Assembly: GCA_005880695.1 (NCBI GenBank)
Contig: VBGR01000045.1
Location: 55,326-119,325 of the forward strand
Direction: 5' to 3'
Origin: Chloroflexota bacterium
GTDB lineage: Bacteria > Chloroflexota > Dormibacteria > Dormibacterales > Dormibacteraceae
DNA: 64,000 nt
The position numbers and the translations under genes were made by a program. The stretch's first letter is position 1. The number at the start of each line of letters is the position of its first letter. A model generated the notes under the pieces. The model saw nothing but the letters and a program-made list of their open reading frames with translations, had not been told where the DNA came from and did no database searches. This document shows positions 7,357 through 15,577 of this stretch, piece by piece.

Positions 7357-8055
7357 GTGTTGCTCCGCCGCGCCGCGGTCCTGCTTTGTTCCACGTTTTA
7401 CATACTCCAGGCTTGCTCATTCAGCGCCGGCGCGCAGGCGGACCCCAAGCAGGTACTGAATGACGCGTCGACGGCGCTGGCGCGCGTGAAGACCGCCGCA
7501 GTCGAGCTCAAATTCGGGTCTGGAGCCAGCCTGGCCGGTTTCTCGGTCGTGTCAGCCTCGGGCAAGGTCAAGCTGCCGGGCGACAGCGACACGACCATCA
7601 AGGCCAGACAGTCCAGCGACTCCCTGATCGAGCTCGAGGTGGTCACGCTCCAGGATCACGTCTATCTGAAGCTGCCCTTCCTCGGCTGGAGCGACCTCAC
7701 GGGCCAGACCACGGCGATCCCGTCGGTGGGCGCGATGTTCGATCTTCAAAAGGGGCTGCCGGCTGTGATGCCTAAAGGTCGGTCCCTTTCCACCCAGGGC
7801 TCGGAAACGGTTGACGGCAAGGACTGCTGGAAGATCGCCGCCGTCTACACCGCGACGCAGGTTGCACAAGCCATCCAGCCATTGAGCCCGGCGGGCGACA
7901 TCCAGACCACGCTCTGGGTGGGCAAGAACGACCACCTCCTGAGAAAGGCTTTCCTCCGCGGCGCGCTTTTCCAGGCCGGCAAGAACACCAGCCTGGAGGT
8001 CCGCCTGCACAATTTCAACGCGAATTTCGACATCGTCAAGCCGCCCATCCAGTAA
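7357..8055 (+). CDS. LppX/LprG-like lipoprotein
   Basis: A 232-residue lipoprotein. A signal peptide with lipobox ILQAC (lipidated Cys20) is followed by a LppX_LprAFGH-type domain: 'DPKQVLNDASTALARVKTAA' is the typical first helix of these half-barrel lipid carriers, then alternating strands ('AVELKFG', 'SGKVKLPGDSDTTIKARQSS', 'VYLKLPFLGWSDL') and a 'LWVGKNDHLLRKAFLRGAL' strand near the end. Mycobacterial LprG carries triacylglycerides or lipoarabinomannan and is encoded with the MFS exporter P55. The same order occurs here: an MFS gene starts 4 nt downstream. Start is GTG. Confidence 0.82.
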   Translation: MLLRRAAVLLCSTFYILQACSFSAGAQADPKQVLNDASTALARVKTAAVELKFGSGASLAGFSVVSASGKVKLPGDSDTTIKARQSSDSLIELEVVTLQDHVYLKLPFLGWSDLTGQTTAIPSVGAMFDLQKGLPAVMPKGRSLSTQGSETVDGKDCWKIAAVYTATQVAQAIQPLSPAGDIQTTLWVGKNDHLLRKAFLRGALFQAGKNTSLEVRLHNFNANFDIVKPPIQ

Positions 8056-8059
8056 CCCC

Positions 8060-9676
8060 TTGAGCCGGATCACTCGCCGGGCACCCTGGCTGCAGCGGCG
8101 CGGCTCTGCTCGCTGGCTCCTTTTGCTGGCCGCGGCGGCGGGTCTCTTCGTCGCCGCGCTGGATGCCTACGCGGTCGTCACCCTGCTGCCAAAGATGCTC
8201 TTCGACCTCGATGTGCCGGTCGACCGGATCGAGCAGGCGACGCCGATCGTGTCCGGTTTCCTGGCCGGCTACATCGTCGTCATGCCTCTGATCGGACTCG
8301 CCTCGGACGTGCACGGCCGGACCGCCGTTTACCTGGGCGCCCTGGCGGCCTTCGCGCTCGGCTCGATCTTCACGGCCAGCGCCGCCTACACCGGCGAGCC
8401 GCCCTATGGCTTGATCGGCTTGCCCTGGCTGGTGGCGGGCCGCGTTCTCCAGGGCGTCGGCGGAGGTGCTCTGGTCCCGGTGGCGCTCGCCCTGGCGGCC
8501 GACCTCTTTCCAGCCGGGGGACGAAGTCCGGCTATTGGCGCAATTTCAGCAATCCAGGAGACCGGCAGTGTCCTCGGTCCGCTCTATGGAGCGGTGCTGG
8601 CCGCCTGGGCCGAGACGCTCGGCAGCTGGCGCTTCGTCTTCTGGGCCAACCTGCCGCTCGCACTGGCCTGCGCGGCGGGCTTTGTCGTCGCCCAACGCCG
8701 CCTCAGTCCCATGAGTGGCCAACGCACTCAGCAGCCGGAGCGCGGCGAAGTACCGCCGGCCGACTGGCTCGGAGCGGTCTTGCTCGGCATCGGGCTGGCG
8801 CTGCTGGTCGTGGCGCTCTACCCGGACGATCCGGCCCACCGGGCGGTGAGCGCGTTCTTCTGGCCCGCCGGGGTCGGTGCGGTCGTGGCGTTGGGCGCCT
8901 GGTCCTGGCGGCAGGCATCCGACCTGGCGCCCGTGATCCCGCGGCGGCTCCTGCGGAGCCGGGTCTTTCTGGGCGCCTCGCTGGCGAACCTGCTGGCCGG
9001 CGGCGGCCTGATGGTTGCCCTGGTGGACATCCCGCTCATGGGTCGCGGCGTTTTCAACCTGACCCAGCTGGACTCGGCGTTGCTGCTCTCAAGATTCATG
9101 GTGGCGGTCCCGCTGGGCGCCATCCTTGGCGGCCTCGCGGCACGCCGGCTGGGCGGGCGCTGGGTGGCCGCGGCGGGAATGCTGGCGGCCGCGGGGTTCT
9201 TTGCCCTGCTGGCAGGGTGGAACGAGCACGAGCTGGCCCGGCGCCTGGTTGGGATCCGTGAGGCGGACCTGGTGCTCGCGGGGGGCGGCCTCGGCTTCGG
9301 CCTTGTGATCGCGCCGCTTGCCACGGCTGTGCTGGATCTCGCCCAGCCCGGTCGCCACGGGCTGGCGGCGAGCCTGGTGGTCCTGGTTCGGACGCTGGGC
9401 ATGCTCCTGGGGCTGTCGGCCTTGACGGCTTTCGGATTGAGCCGCTTCTACCAGCTTTCCAACGCCGGACCGGCGCTGCGGCTGATCCCTGGATCGCCCG
9501 ACTTTGCGGCCCAGAAAGCCGCTTTTGACGCGCGCGTGACGCAGGCCCTGGTTGCCGAGTATCACAGCATCTTCTTGATTGCGGCGGCTCTCTGTGTCAG
9601 CGGCGCCGTCGTAGCCGGGCTGGCCCTGGTCGACTCCGCCCGCTCCACGGCGGGCAGGACGACGGCGTCCAGATAG
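8060..9676 (+). CDS. P55-like MFS exporter (lprG-linked)
   Basis: A 538-residue major facilitator transporter with at least 12 hydrophobic segments. The N-terminal region 'ALDAYAVVTLLPKMLFDLDV' then 'EQATPIVSGFLAGYIVVMPL' and 'IGLASDVHGRTAVYLGALAA' (MFS motif A) closely resembles mycobacterial P55 (Rv1410c) and not general drug exporters. Motif C-like 'AISAIQETGSVLGPLYGAVL' follows. A polar periplasmic stretch near residues 445-495 ('FYQLSNAGPALRLIPGSPDF') precedes the last helix. The TTG start lies 4 nt after the LprG-like lipoprotein gene, so the two are almost certainly co-translated and move lipids to the cell surface together. The 3' end overlaps the converging 9562-10011 gene by 115 nt. 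Confidence 0.85.
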   Translation: MSRITRRAPWLQRRGSARWLLLLAAAAGLFVAALDAYAVVTLLPKMLFDLDVPVDRIEQATPIVSGFLAGYIVVMPLIGLASDVHGRTAVYLGALAAFALGSIFTASAAYTGEPPYGLIGLPWLVAGRVLQGVGGGALVPVALALAADLFPAGGRSPAIGAISAIQETGSVLGPLYGAVLAAWAETLGSWRFVFWANLPLALACAAGFVVAQRRLSPMSGQRTQQPERGEVPPADWLGAVLLGIGLALLVVALYPDDPAHRAVSAFFWPAGVGAVVALGAWSWRQASDLAPVIPRRLLRSRVFLGASLANLLAGGGLMVALVDIPLMGRGVFNLTQLDSALLLSRFMVAVPLGAILGGLAARRLGGRWVAAAGMLAAAGFFALLAGWNEHELARRLVGIREADLVLAGGGLGFGLVIAPLATAVLDLAQPGRHGLAASLVVLVRTLGMLLGLSALTAFGLSRFYQLSNAGPALRLIPGSPDFAAQKAAFDARVTQALVAEYHSIFLIAAALCVSGAVVAGLALVDSARSTAGRTTASR

Positions 9677-10011
9677 CGACGCGCAGCGGACAGCAACGCC
9701 GCCACGATGCCGGCCTCGGCGCGTTCCCAATCGGCTTGGTCGCGGTTGAGGCCCGCCAGGTCGGGCGGCAGCAGCCCGGGCGCCGGAACCGTTCGGCCCG
9801 ACGCAGGCGACGGCTTCGGCTTGGTGACGGGCAACCCGCCTGACGGGCCGCGCGGGCCGGGCTCGACCGGTGGGCGCGCAATCGCCGGCAGTAGGGGAGG
9901 CGGGCCGCCGGGCGCGGAGTAGACGTACCAGGCGAACCCGACCAATGCCGTGACCACGAGCGCCTCGGCCAGGACGAGCCAGGTGAGCGGTTTGTTGAAA
10001 AGGCGTCGCAT
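9562..10011 (-). CDS. Membrane-anchored Pro-rich hypothetical protein
   Basis: A 149-residue protein with a short cytoplasmic start (MRRLFNKP), one membrane helix (about residues 9-31, 'LTWLVLAEALVVTALVGFAW'), a Pro/Gly-rich linker ('GGPPPLLPAIARPPVEPGPR') and a helical, Ala-rich C-terminus ('AEAGIVAALLSAARRYLDAV'). No family is recognised. The last 115 nt are antisense to the 3' end of the MFS gene. If the overlap is real, both genes are coding there; an earlier natural end for this protein is not available. The ATG at 10011 is chosen because the upstream extension is arginine-rich shadow of the aminotransferase. Confidence 0.5.
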   Translation of the reverse strand: MRRLFNKPLTWLVLAEALVVTALVGFAWYVYSAPGGPPPLLPAIARPPVEPGPRGPSGGLPVTKPKPSPASGRTVPAPGLLPPDLAGLNRDQADWERAEAGIVAALLSAARRYLDAVVLPAVERAESTRASPATTAPLTQRAAAIKKML

Positions 10012-10067
10012 GGGCGAATCGAGACGCCACCCTAGCCGACGCCCGACGACCCGGGAAAGTGACCCGG

Positions 10068-11249
10068 TTAAGGAGCGCCCGGCGCGGCTCTCAAGCCGGC
10101 CAGCGCGGCCAGCCCGCGTTCGATCGTCTCCATTCGCTTGGGGAAGCTGAAGCGGACCTGGCCGCGGCCCAAAGCGGCGTCGTGGAAAAAGCTGGAGGCG
10201 GGGACTGTCGCGACCGCGACGGTCTCGATCAGGTGGCGGGCAAAAGCCACGTCGTCGGTGTAGCCGAAGGGCTCGATGCCCGCCATCACGTAGTAGGCGC
10301 CGGCCGGGGCACGGCATTCGAAACCGATCTCGCGCAGGCCTCGGACCAGCGTGTCGCGCCGCTCCCGGTATTCCTCCTGCAGGGAGTCGTAGAAAGCCTC
10401 GGGGAAGCCCAGCGCGGTCGCCACCGCGATCTGCAGCGGGTGGGCGGCGCCGACCGTGAGGAAGTCGTGCACCTTGCGGATGCCCGCGGTGAGGGCGGGA
10501 GGCGCGATCAGCCAGCCGACGCGCCAGCCGGTCACGGAGAAGGTCTTGCTGGCACCGCTGATGGTGATCGTTCTCTCGGCCATCCCCGGCAGGGTCGCGA
10601 GCGCCAGATGCCGGCCGTCGTAGACGAGGTGCTCGTAGATCTCGTCGGTCAGCGCCAGGGCATCGTGCTCCTGGCAGAGACCCGCTATCAGCTCCAGCTC
10701 AGCAAGCGAGAAGACCTTCCCGGTCGGGTTGTGCGGCGTGTTGATGACGATGGCGCGCGTCTTTGGGCCGAAGGCCCTGCGCAGCTCGTCCGCATCGAAG
10801 TTCCAGTCGGGTGGCCGCAGCGCCACGAACCGGGGAACGGCGCCGCTCAGGATGCAGTCAGGCCCGTAGTTCTCGTAGAAGGGCTCGAAGACGATCACCT
10901 CGTCGCCCGGGTCGACCGCGGCCAGCATGGCGGCGATCATCGACTCGGTAGCTCCGCAGGCGACGGTGACCTCGGTTTCAGGATCGACCTCGCGGCCCCA
11001 GGCGCGGGACTGCTTGGCCGCGACGGCAGCCCGCAGCTGGGGCGCGCCCCAGGTCGTGGCGTACTGGTTGAAACCGCCGTCCAGTGCGTTCTTGGCGGCT
11101 TCGATGATCTCTGGCGGAGGCGCAAAGTCGGGAAAGCCCTGGGCAAAGTTGACCGCTCGCTCGGGCCCGTTCAGCGCCAGGTTGAGGCGGGTCATCTCGC
11201 GGATGACAGATTCGGTGAAGCTCTCGGCCTTGTGGCTCAGCGCCGGCAT
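10068..11249 (-). CDS. Class I/II pyridoxal-phosphate aminotransferase
   Basis: A 393-residue fold-type I aminotransferase. 'NFAQGFPDFAPPPEIIEAAK' at residues 34-53 is the substrate-side motif; 'NTPHNPTGKVFS' (170-181), 'TDEIYEHLVYDG' with the PLP-interacting Asp/Tyr, Schiff-base Lys235 in 'SGASKTFSVTGWRVGW', and the late Arg 'GQVRFSFPKRME' are all present. The spectrum resembles the MccB/KAT-like group that accepts methionine, glutamine, kynurenine or aromatic amino acids; exact specificity is not determinable. It lies alone, 22 nt downstream of the CBS/zinc-ribbon gene on the same strand. Confidence 0.9.
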   Translation of the reverse strand: MPALSHKAESFTESVIREMTRLNLALNGPERAVNFAQGFPDFAPPPEIIEAAKNALDGGFNQYATTWGAPQLRAAVAAKQSRAWGREVDPETEVTVACGATESMIAAMLAAVDPGDEVIVFEPFYENYGPDCILSGAVPRFVALRPPDWNFDADELRRAFGPKTRAIVINTPHNPTGKVFSLAELELIAGLCQEHDALALTDEIYEHLVYDGRHLALATLPGMAERTITISGASKTFSVTGWRVGWLIAPPALTAGIRKVHDFLTVGAAHPLQIAVATALGFPEAFYDSLQEEYRERRDTLVRGLREIGFECRAPAGAYYVMAGIEPFGYTDDVAFARHLIETVAVATVPASSFFHDAALGRGQVRFSFPKRMETIERGLAALAGLRAAPGAP

Positions 11250-11271
11250 GCTGGCTGCTCGCGGAGCCGGG

Positions 11272-11748
11272 TCAGACGCCGGGCGCGCCGCGCTCGAGGT
11301 GGAAGGAGTCCCCCTGGCACATGGCGCAGATTACTGGCGCCTCGAGTCCGCGCTCCCAGTGGCCGCAGTTGTCGCAGGTCCAGTGGCTGAGGGCAAAGAA
11401 GTCGAGGATGTCAGAACGGCTGACAAGACCAACCATCTTGCCGCCACGCAGGACCGGCAGGCGGCGGATGCGCTTGCCCGCGAGCAGCTGGGCCGCCTCC
11501 TCGACGCCCGTGTCCTCGGTCACCGCGATCACATGGGGACTCATGATCTCCTTGACCGTCTTACCTCGCTTGGTGAGCACGTCGACCTCCGAGACGATCC
11601 CCACCACGTGACCTTCGGAGTCCACGACCGGCGCGCCCGTGATCCGCTTCTTGCTCAGCGTCTGCGCGGCGGCGCCGACCTCCTCGTCCTCGGTGAACGT
11701 GATGACGTCGCGAGTCATCAGCTCCTTCACGGGGATCGACGAGGTCAC
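11272..11748 (-). CDS. CBS-domain pair protein with C-terminal zinc ribbon
   Basis: A 158-residue protein. Two CBS motifs (about residues 5-62 and 66-118) bind adenine nucleotides in related proteins: 'VKELMTRDVITFTEDEEVGA', 'GAPVVDSEGHVVGIVSEVDV', 'VKEIMSPHVIAVTEDTGVEE', 'RLPVLRGGKMVGLVSRSDIL'. They are followed by a rubredoxin-like ribbon 'WTCDNCGHWERG' then 'VICAMCQGDSFHLER', with four Cys in two CxxC knuckles. Stand-alone CBS pairs sense AMP/ATP or SAM; the appended metal knuckle suggests an interaction or redox-sensing surface. It sits between the dehydratase (3 nt upstream) and the aminotransferase and is probably co-transcribed with these amino-acid enzymes. Confidence 0.85.
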   Translation of the reverse strand: MTSSIPVKELMTRDVITFTEDEEVGAAAQTLSKKRITGAPVVDSEGHVVGIVSEVDVLTKRGKTVKEIMSPHVIAVTEDTGVEEAAQLLAGKRIRRLPVLRGGKMVGLVSRSDILDFFALSHWTCDNCGHWERGLEAPVICAMCQGDSFHLERGAPGV

Positions 11749-11751
11749 GGC

Positions 11752-12741
11752 CTACCCATGGCTGGCTAATAGCCTAGCCACGCCTGCCGGGTCGAAGTTG
11801 CCACCCGTGAGGATGAGGGCAACCGGACCGCGTCCCCCGGCCGGCTTCTGGGGCTTCGGCAGCTTGCCGGCCAGGTAGGCAGCCAGCGGCAACACCCCAG
11901 TCGGCTCAAGCGCCAGCTTCAAGCGCAGCCAGGCGGTTGACAGGGCCTCTTCTATCTCTGCCTCGGTGACCGTGACGATGGCCTCGATGGTCCGGTTCGC
12001 GACAAGAACTTCGAAGTTCCGCTGTCCGATGCTGAGCGTCCTGACGCCGTCGGCAATGGTGTCGGGAGCCCGCGGGAGCCGCTGGCGCTCCTTCATCTGG
12101 AGCGAGCGGTAGGCGTCGTCGGCGTTGGCCGGCTCGACGCCGATCACCTGGATCTCCTGGTTCTGGGCCTTGGCGGCCAGGGCGGTTCCGCTCAGCAGAC
12201 CCCCACCGCCGATTGGTGTCGCAATGGCGGTTAGGTCGGGCCGGTCCTCGAGCAGCTCGCGAGCAGCGGTGCCCTGGCCGTGGATCACGTCCCAGTCGTC
12301 GTATGGGTGGACTAGGGCGAGCCCCCGCGCCGCGACCTCTTCGGCCAGCCGCTGGTCGCGGTTTTCGAAGCTGATGCCGGCGGTGATCACCTCAGCGCCA
12401 AGGGCGCGGGTGGCGGCGACTTTCGCGGGGTTGGCACCTTCCGGGATCAGGACCACGGCTGGCAGCCCTGCGGTCCGGGCGGCGAGGGCCACGGCCTGGG
12501 CATGGTTGCCTGAGCTGGCGGTGATCAAGCCCCTCGGCGCCGGGTCGCGTGCGGCCAGGCTCAGGATCGCATTGAAGGCGCCCCGCGGCTTGAAAGAGCC
12601 CGTCACCTGGAAGCATTCGGGCTTGAGCAGCAGGTCTGGGTCGAGATCGGTCGTGAGTGTCGGGGTGCGGCGGATGTGCGGCGCGATCCGGGCCGCCGCC
12701 TCATCGATGGCGCGCGCGTGGGCTTGAAGGTAATCGCTCAC
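11752..12741 (-). CDS. Threonine/serine dehydratase (PLP-dependent)
   Basis: A 329-residue fold-type II PLP enzyme. Schiff-base Lys51 lies in 'GSFKPRGAFNAI'; 'SSGNHAQAVALAAR' binds the substrate carboxylate; 'PIGGGGLLSGTALA' is the phosphate-binding glycine loop. It ends after the catalytic domain without the ACT-like regulatory domains of biosynthetic IlvA, so it is the short, catabolic type (threonine ammonia-lyase or serine racemase/dehydratase), which yields 2-oxobutanoate or pyruvate and ammonia. It is linked at 3-nt spacing to an EamA transporter upstream and a CBS protein downstream, suggesting amino-acid turnover coupled to efflux. Confidence 0.9.
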   Translation of the reverse strand: MSDYLQAHARAIDEAAARIAPHIRRTPTLTTDLDPDLLLKPECFQVTGSFKPRGAFNAILSLAARDPAPRGLITASSGNHAQAVALAARTAGLPAVVLIPEGANPAKVAATRALGAEVITAGISFENRDQRLAEEVAARGLALVHPYDDWDVIHGQGTAARELLEDRPDLTAIATPIGGGGLLSGTALAAKAQNQEIQVIGVEPANADDAYRSLQMKERQRLPRAPDTIADGVRTLSIGQRNFEVLVANRTIEAIVTVTEAEIEEALSTAWLRLKLALEPTGVLPLAAYLAGKLPKPQKPAGGRGPVALILTGGNFDPAGVARLLASHG

Positions 12742-12744
12742 GAG

Positions 12745-13587
12745 TCAGGCGGCCGGCCTGGCTTCGGTTGCAGCCGTCTGCCGGCGCCGGACGCTGGTCA
12801 GGAAGACGCCGAGAAGGATGACGGCCATGCCACCCAGGATCGGCAGCGTGATCCGCTCTTGAAAAAGCAGGGAGCCCCAGAACACGGCGGTCACCGGGAT
12901 CAGGAAGGTGACCGAGGCGCCGCGGGTCGCGCCGAGTGAGTTGATGAGGAAGTAATAGAGGATCGACGCGACTCCTGATCCCGCGACGCCCAGCACGAGT
13001 GAGGCGCCGACCGAGACCAGGGTCGGATGCGCGTGGGTCAGCGCGGGCGCCGCGATCGGCAGGATCAGGATCGTGGCCAGCGCCATCTGCCAGAAGGACC
13101 CTTCGATGGGATCGACGCCCGGCAGCAGCCGCCGCTGCCCGATCGCGGCGACCGCGTAGCTGGCCGCGCCGGCGATGGCCGCGAGGCTGCCGAGCACCCC
13201 CGCGTGCAGGGGATCGCCCAGCTGGGGCGCGATCAGGATGCCGGTGCCGGCGAAGCCCGCGGCGACACCGAGGTAATTCAGCGGGCTGGGGCGCTCGTTA
13301 GGGGTGAGCCAATAAGCGATGATCGCCGTCCAGAGCGGAGTGGTGGCGTTGAAGATCGCGGCCAGCCCGCTGGAGATGTGGAGCTCCCCCCAAGCGATCG
13401 CGGTGAACGGTATGACGCTTCCGGTCACGGCCATGAAGAGGAAGCCGGGGAAGCGTCGCCTGATGCCGCCAAAAGGGCGACGACGCGTCAGCAGGATCAC
13501 CGCCAGGAGGAAGACCGACGCGCTCCCGGTACGGATCAAGACCAGGACCGCCGGATCGAGGGTGGCCACGCCGGCCTTGATCAGCAC
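12745..13587 (-). CDS. EamA/DMT family transporter
   Basis: A drug/metabolite-type transporter with two EamA halves. From the GTG at 13587 it gives 280 residues and nine helices. The tenth, N-terminal helix is encoded upstream in the same frame: 'YLTAYGALGLTAFIWGFSF' directly precedes 'VLIKAGVATLDPAVLVLIRTG' and completes the family's first helix. No ATG, GTG or TTG exists in that frame between 13587 and the dtd stop, so translation probably starts at a non-standard codon such as CTG at 13686. EamA proteins export amino acids or nucleosides. The gene lies 3 nt upstream of a threonine dehydratase, which makes amino-acid efflux a reasonable guess. Confidence 0.85.
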   Translation of the reverse strand: MLIKAGVATLDPAVLVLIRTGSASVFLLAVILLTRRRPFGGIRRRFPGFLFMAVTGSVIPFTAIAWGELHISSGLAAIFNATTPLWTAIIAYWLTPNERPSPLNYLGVAAGFAGTGILIAPQLGDPLHAGVLGSLAAIAGAASYAVAAIGQRRLLPGVDPIEGSFWQMALATILILPIAAPALTHAHPTLVSVGASLVLGVAGSGVASILYYFLINSLGATRGASVTFLIPVTAVFWGSLLFQERITLPILGGMAVILLGVFLTSVRRRQTAATEARPAA

Positions 13588-13690
13588 GAAGGAGAAGCCC
13601 CAGATGAACGCGGTCAGCCCCAGGGCCCCGTAGGCCGTGAGGTAGGCGCGACGATCCAGCGGCGGAGCGACGACTTCTGACTTCAGCGCC

Positions 13691-14149
13691 TTAAGCCTGC
13701 CGGGTCGGCCACTCGTCGGTGCTGACCACGATCGTGACCGGGCCCTGATTTACCAGCTCCACATCCATGTCCGCTCCGAAGCCACCGGTGCGGACGGTGA
13801 TGCCGCGGGCGCCGAGGGCGCGGGCGAACTCCCCGTAAAGGCGCTCTGCCAGCTCGGGCGCCGCCGCGCCCGTGAAACCGGGTCGCCTGCCCCGGCTCAA
13901 GTCGGCGTAAAGGGTGAACTGGGAGATGACCAGGGCCTCGCCCTGCACATCTTCGAGGCTCTGGTTGCTGCGGCCGGTCGCGTCCTTGAAGATCCGCATC
14001 GTCGCGACCTTCTCAGCCAGGCGGCGGGCGTCGTTCTCAGCGTCGTCCGGACCCACTCCGACAAGCACAACCACGCCAGAGCCGATTTCGTTGCGGCTGC
14101 CGTCCCAGGACACGGCCGCCGACCTGACTCGCTGGATGACGAGCCGCAA
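13691..14149 (-). CDS. dtd: D-aminoacyl-tRNA deacylase
   Basis: A 152-residue DTD1. 'LRLVIQRVRSAAVSW' is the standard N-terminus, read from a TTG at 14149. The active-site motifs are 'ALVISQFTLYADLSRGRRPG' (SQFTL strand) and 'VELVNQGPVTIVV' (cross-subunit NxGPxT Gly-cis-Pro motif that excludes L-amino acids). The enzyme frees D-amino acids and glycine mischarged on tRNA. The longer reading upstream overlaps the hydrolase gene and is not homologous. It lies 14 nt after the alpha/beta hydrolase and just before the EamA transporter. Confidence 0.93.
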   Translation of the reverse strand: MRLVIQRVRSAAVSWDGSRNEIGSGVVVLVGVGPDDAENDARRLAEKVATMRIFKDATGRSNQSLEDVQGEALVISQFTLYADLSRGRRPGFTGAAAPELAERLYGEFARALGARGITVRTGGFGADMDVELVNQGPVTIVVSTDEWPTRQA

Positions 14150-14163
14150 CCGGCGAAGCGGCG

Positions 14164-14892
14164 TCAGCCGACCCAGGTTGCGAGGTCGCTGAAGACCTGC
14201 TCCCGGTCGAGGTCGTTGAAAGGCTCGTGGTAGGAGCCCGCGTAGAGCTTGAGCACGCTGCCGGCGATTGCCGTCCGCTTGTAGAACTCCTCGGTGGCGA
14301 GCGGATCGATGATGCGGTCGTCGGTACCGTGAGAGGCGAAAAAGGGCACCTTGATCTCGCCCGCCCGGCTCATGATCTCGGCGTTGGCGGCACTCCACTC
14401 GGCGTAGAGGCGCGCGGTCATCCTGGAATGGACCAGGGGATCCTTCTCGTATGCCTCCACGACGGCCGGCTCCCGGGAGATCGCCGCGGTCTCCAAGTCG
14501 GTGGCGAGCGCCACCTTGGGCGCCAAGCGTGACAAGGCTCCTGCCGCGGCAAGCTTCCACTGAGGGACCTTGGCGCGGACTCGCAATGCCGGGCTGGAGA
14601 CGGCGAAACGCCGTGGCTGGACCTGGCTTCGGACGATCGCGCTGAGCAGGATCGAGCCACCCACGGAGTGGCCAAGGGGCAGCACCTCTTCGCCGGCCTG
14701 AGCCCGCCGAACCTCCTCGATGAAGAGCCTCGCGTCACCGGTCAGGTCATCGAAGCTGCCGGCGTGGCCGCGCTGGCCTTCGCTGAGTCCGTGGCCGCGC
14801 CAATCGAAGGCGTACGTCGAGTAGCCGCGGGCCGACATGGCGGTCGCGAAGCCGGCATACCGGCCGGAGTGCTCGCCGTGTCCATGCAGCAC
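14164..14892 (-). CDS. Alpha/beta hydrolase (monoacylglycerol lipase-like)
   Basis: A serine hydrolase of the lysophospholipase/monoacylglycerol lipase group. 'LHGHGEHSGRYAGFA' is the oxyanion HG loop; 'YAFDWRGHGLSEGQRGHAGS' is the conserved family stretch; the nucleophile is in 'PLGHSVGGSILLSA' (GHSVGG). The catalytic Asp is probably in 'FASHGTDDRIIDPLATEEF' and the His in 'YAGSYHEPFND'. From the GTG at 14892 it is 242 residues. Conserved coding continues upstream in frame ('SALDGTRLYWRGWVQPG' to about 14997) without an ATG, GTG or TTG, so the true start is a non-standard codon or the N-terminal strand is lost. Confidence 0.85.
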   Translation of the reverse strand: MLHGHGEHSGRYAGFATAMSARGYSTYAFDWRGHGLSEGQRGHAGSFDDLTGDARLFIEEVRRAQAGEEVLPLGHSVGGSILLSAIVRSQVQPRRFAVSSPALRVRAKVPQWKLAAAGALSRLAPKVALATDLETAAISREPAVVEAYEKDPLVHSRMTARLYAEWSAANAEIMSRAGEIKVPFFASHGTDDRIIDPLATEEFYKRTAIAGSVLKLYAGSYHEPFNDLDREQVFSDLATWVG

Positions 14893-14986
14893 TGCGAAGG
14901 TGACCCGCGACCCCGGTTGGACCCAACCGCGCCAGTAGAGACGGGTGCCATCCAGAGCTGAGAAGGCCCCCTCCGCCTGCTTGACG

Positions 14987-15577
14987 CTAACCGAGATGGC
15001 GTAGGCCCCGGAGGATCTTCAGCGCCTCCTGCTCGGCCTCGAGCAGCGTCGGCGCGTAGGCCCGCAGCCCGTGCAGCGAATAACCCCAGTGCTGCGGGTG
15101 GCCAGGCGCCTGCGAATGCACGCGGTAGCTTGGCGGGTAGAAGGTGATCGCCTGGCCCATGACCTTCTTGATCACCGGCCGCCGAGCGAGGTGATCTTCG
15201 AGCTGACGGCTGCCGTCCAGGAGCCCGCGGTGGAACTGCAGGCGGCGGAGCTTGGCCAGCGGATGCTCATCATCGCGCCACTCGACGTCGGCTCCATACT
15301 CGGCGCTGCGATCTCGAAGGAAAAAGAGAAGGACCAGAGCGTCGGTCTCGTCACCGGCCATCTTCAGGAACCCGGCCGCTCCGATCTCACGGCCTTCGGC
15401 GTTGCGCAGGTGTCGCAGGTACTCGGTTTCGAAGAGTCCCCGCGAGAGGTCGGTAGCGATCCAGGGCGGCCCGCTTCGCCATTCCCGCGAGCCGGCCAGC
15501 TGCTCAACCTGGTCCTCCAGCCGAGAGGTCCGCTCCGGCGGCAGATTTCGGAGCCGGAGATGGATCACTCGAGCCAC
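14987..15577 (-). CDS. Conserved hypothetical protein
   Basis: A 196-residue soluble protein of no recognised family. It has a basic start (MARVIHLRLRNLPPE), an acidic/aromatic middle ('FLRDRSAEYGADVEWRDDEH') and a Tyr/His-rich section near the end ('AITFYPPSYRVHSQAPGHPQ', 'HWGYSLHGLRAYAPTLLEA'). No signal peptide or membrane helix. Its start overlaps the 3' end of the alpha-galactosidase gene by 13 nt, so it is translated from the same message; a role in the same saccharide-related unit is possible but not supported by motif. Confidence 0.55.
   Translation of the reverse strand: MARVIHLRLRNLPPERTSRLEDQVEQLAGSREWRSGPPWIATDLSRGLFETEYLRHLRNAEGREIGAAGFLKMAGDETDALVLLFFLRDRSAEYGADVEWRDDEHPLAKLRRLQFHRGLLDGSRQLEDHLARRPVIKKVMGQAITFYPPSYRVHSQAPGHPQHWGYSLHGLRAYAPTLLEAEQEALKILRGLRHLG

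Noticed and set aside
10059..11390. 443-residue plus-strand frame opposite the aminotransferase
   Set aside because: Antisense to a complete aminotransferase; no motif.
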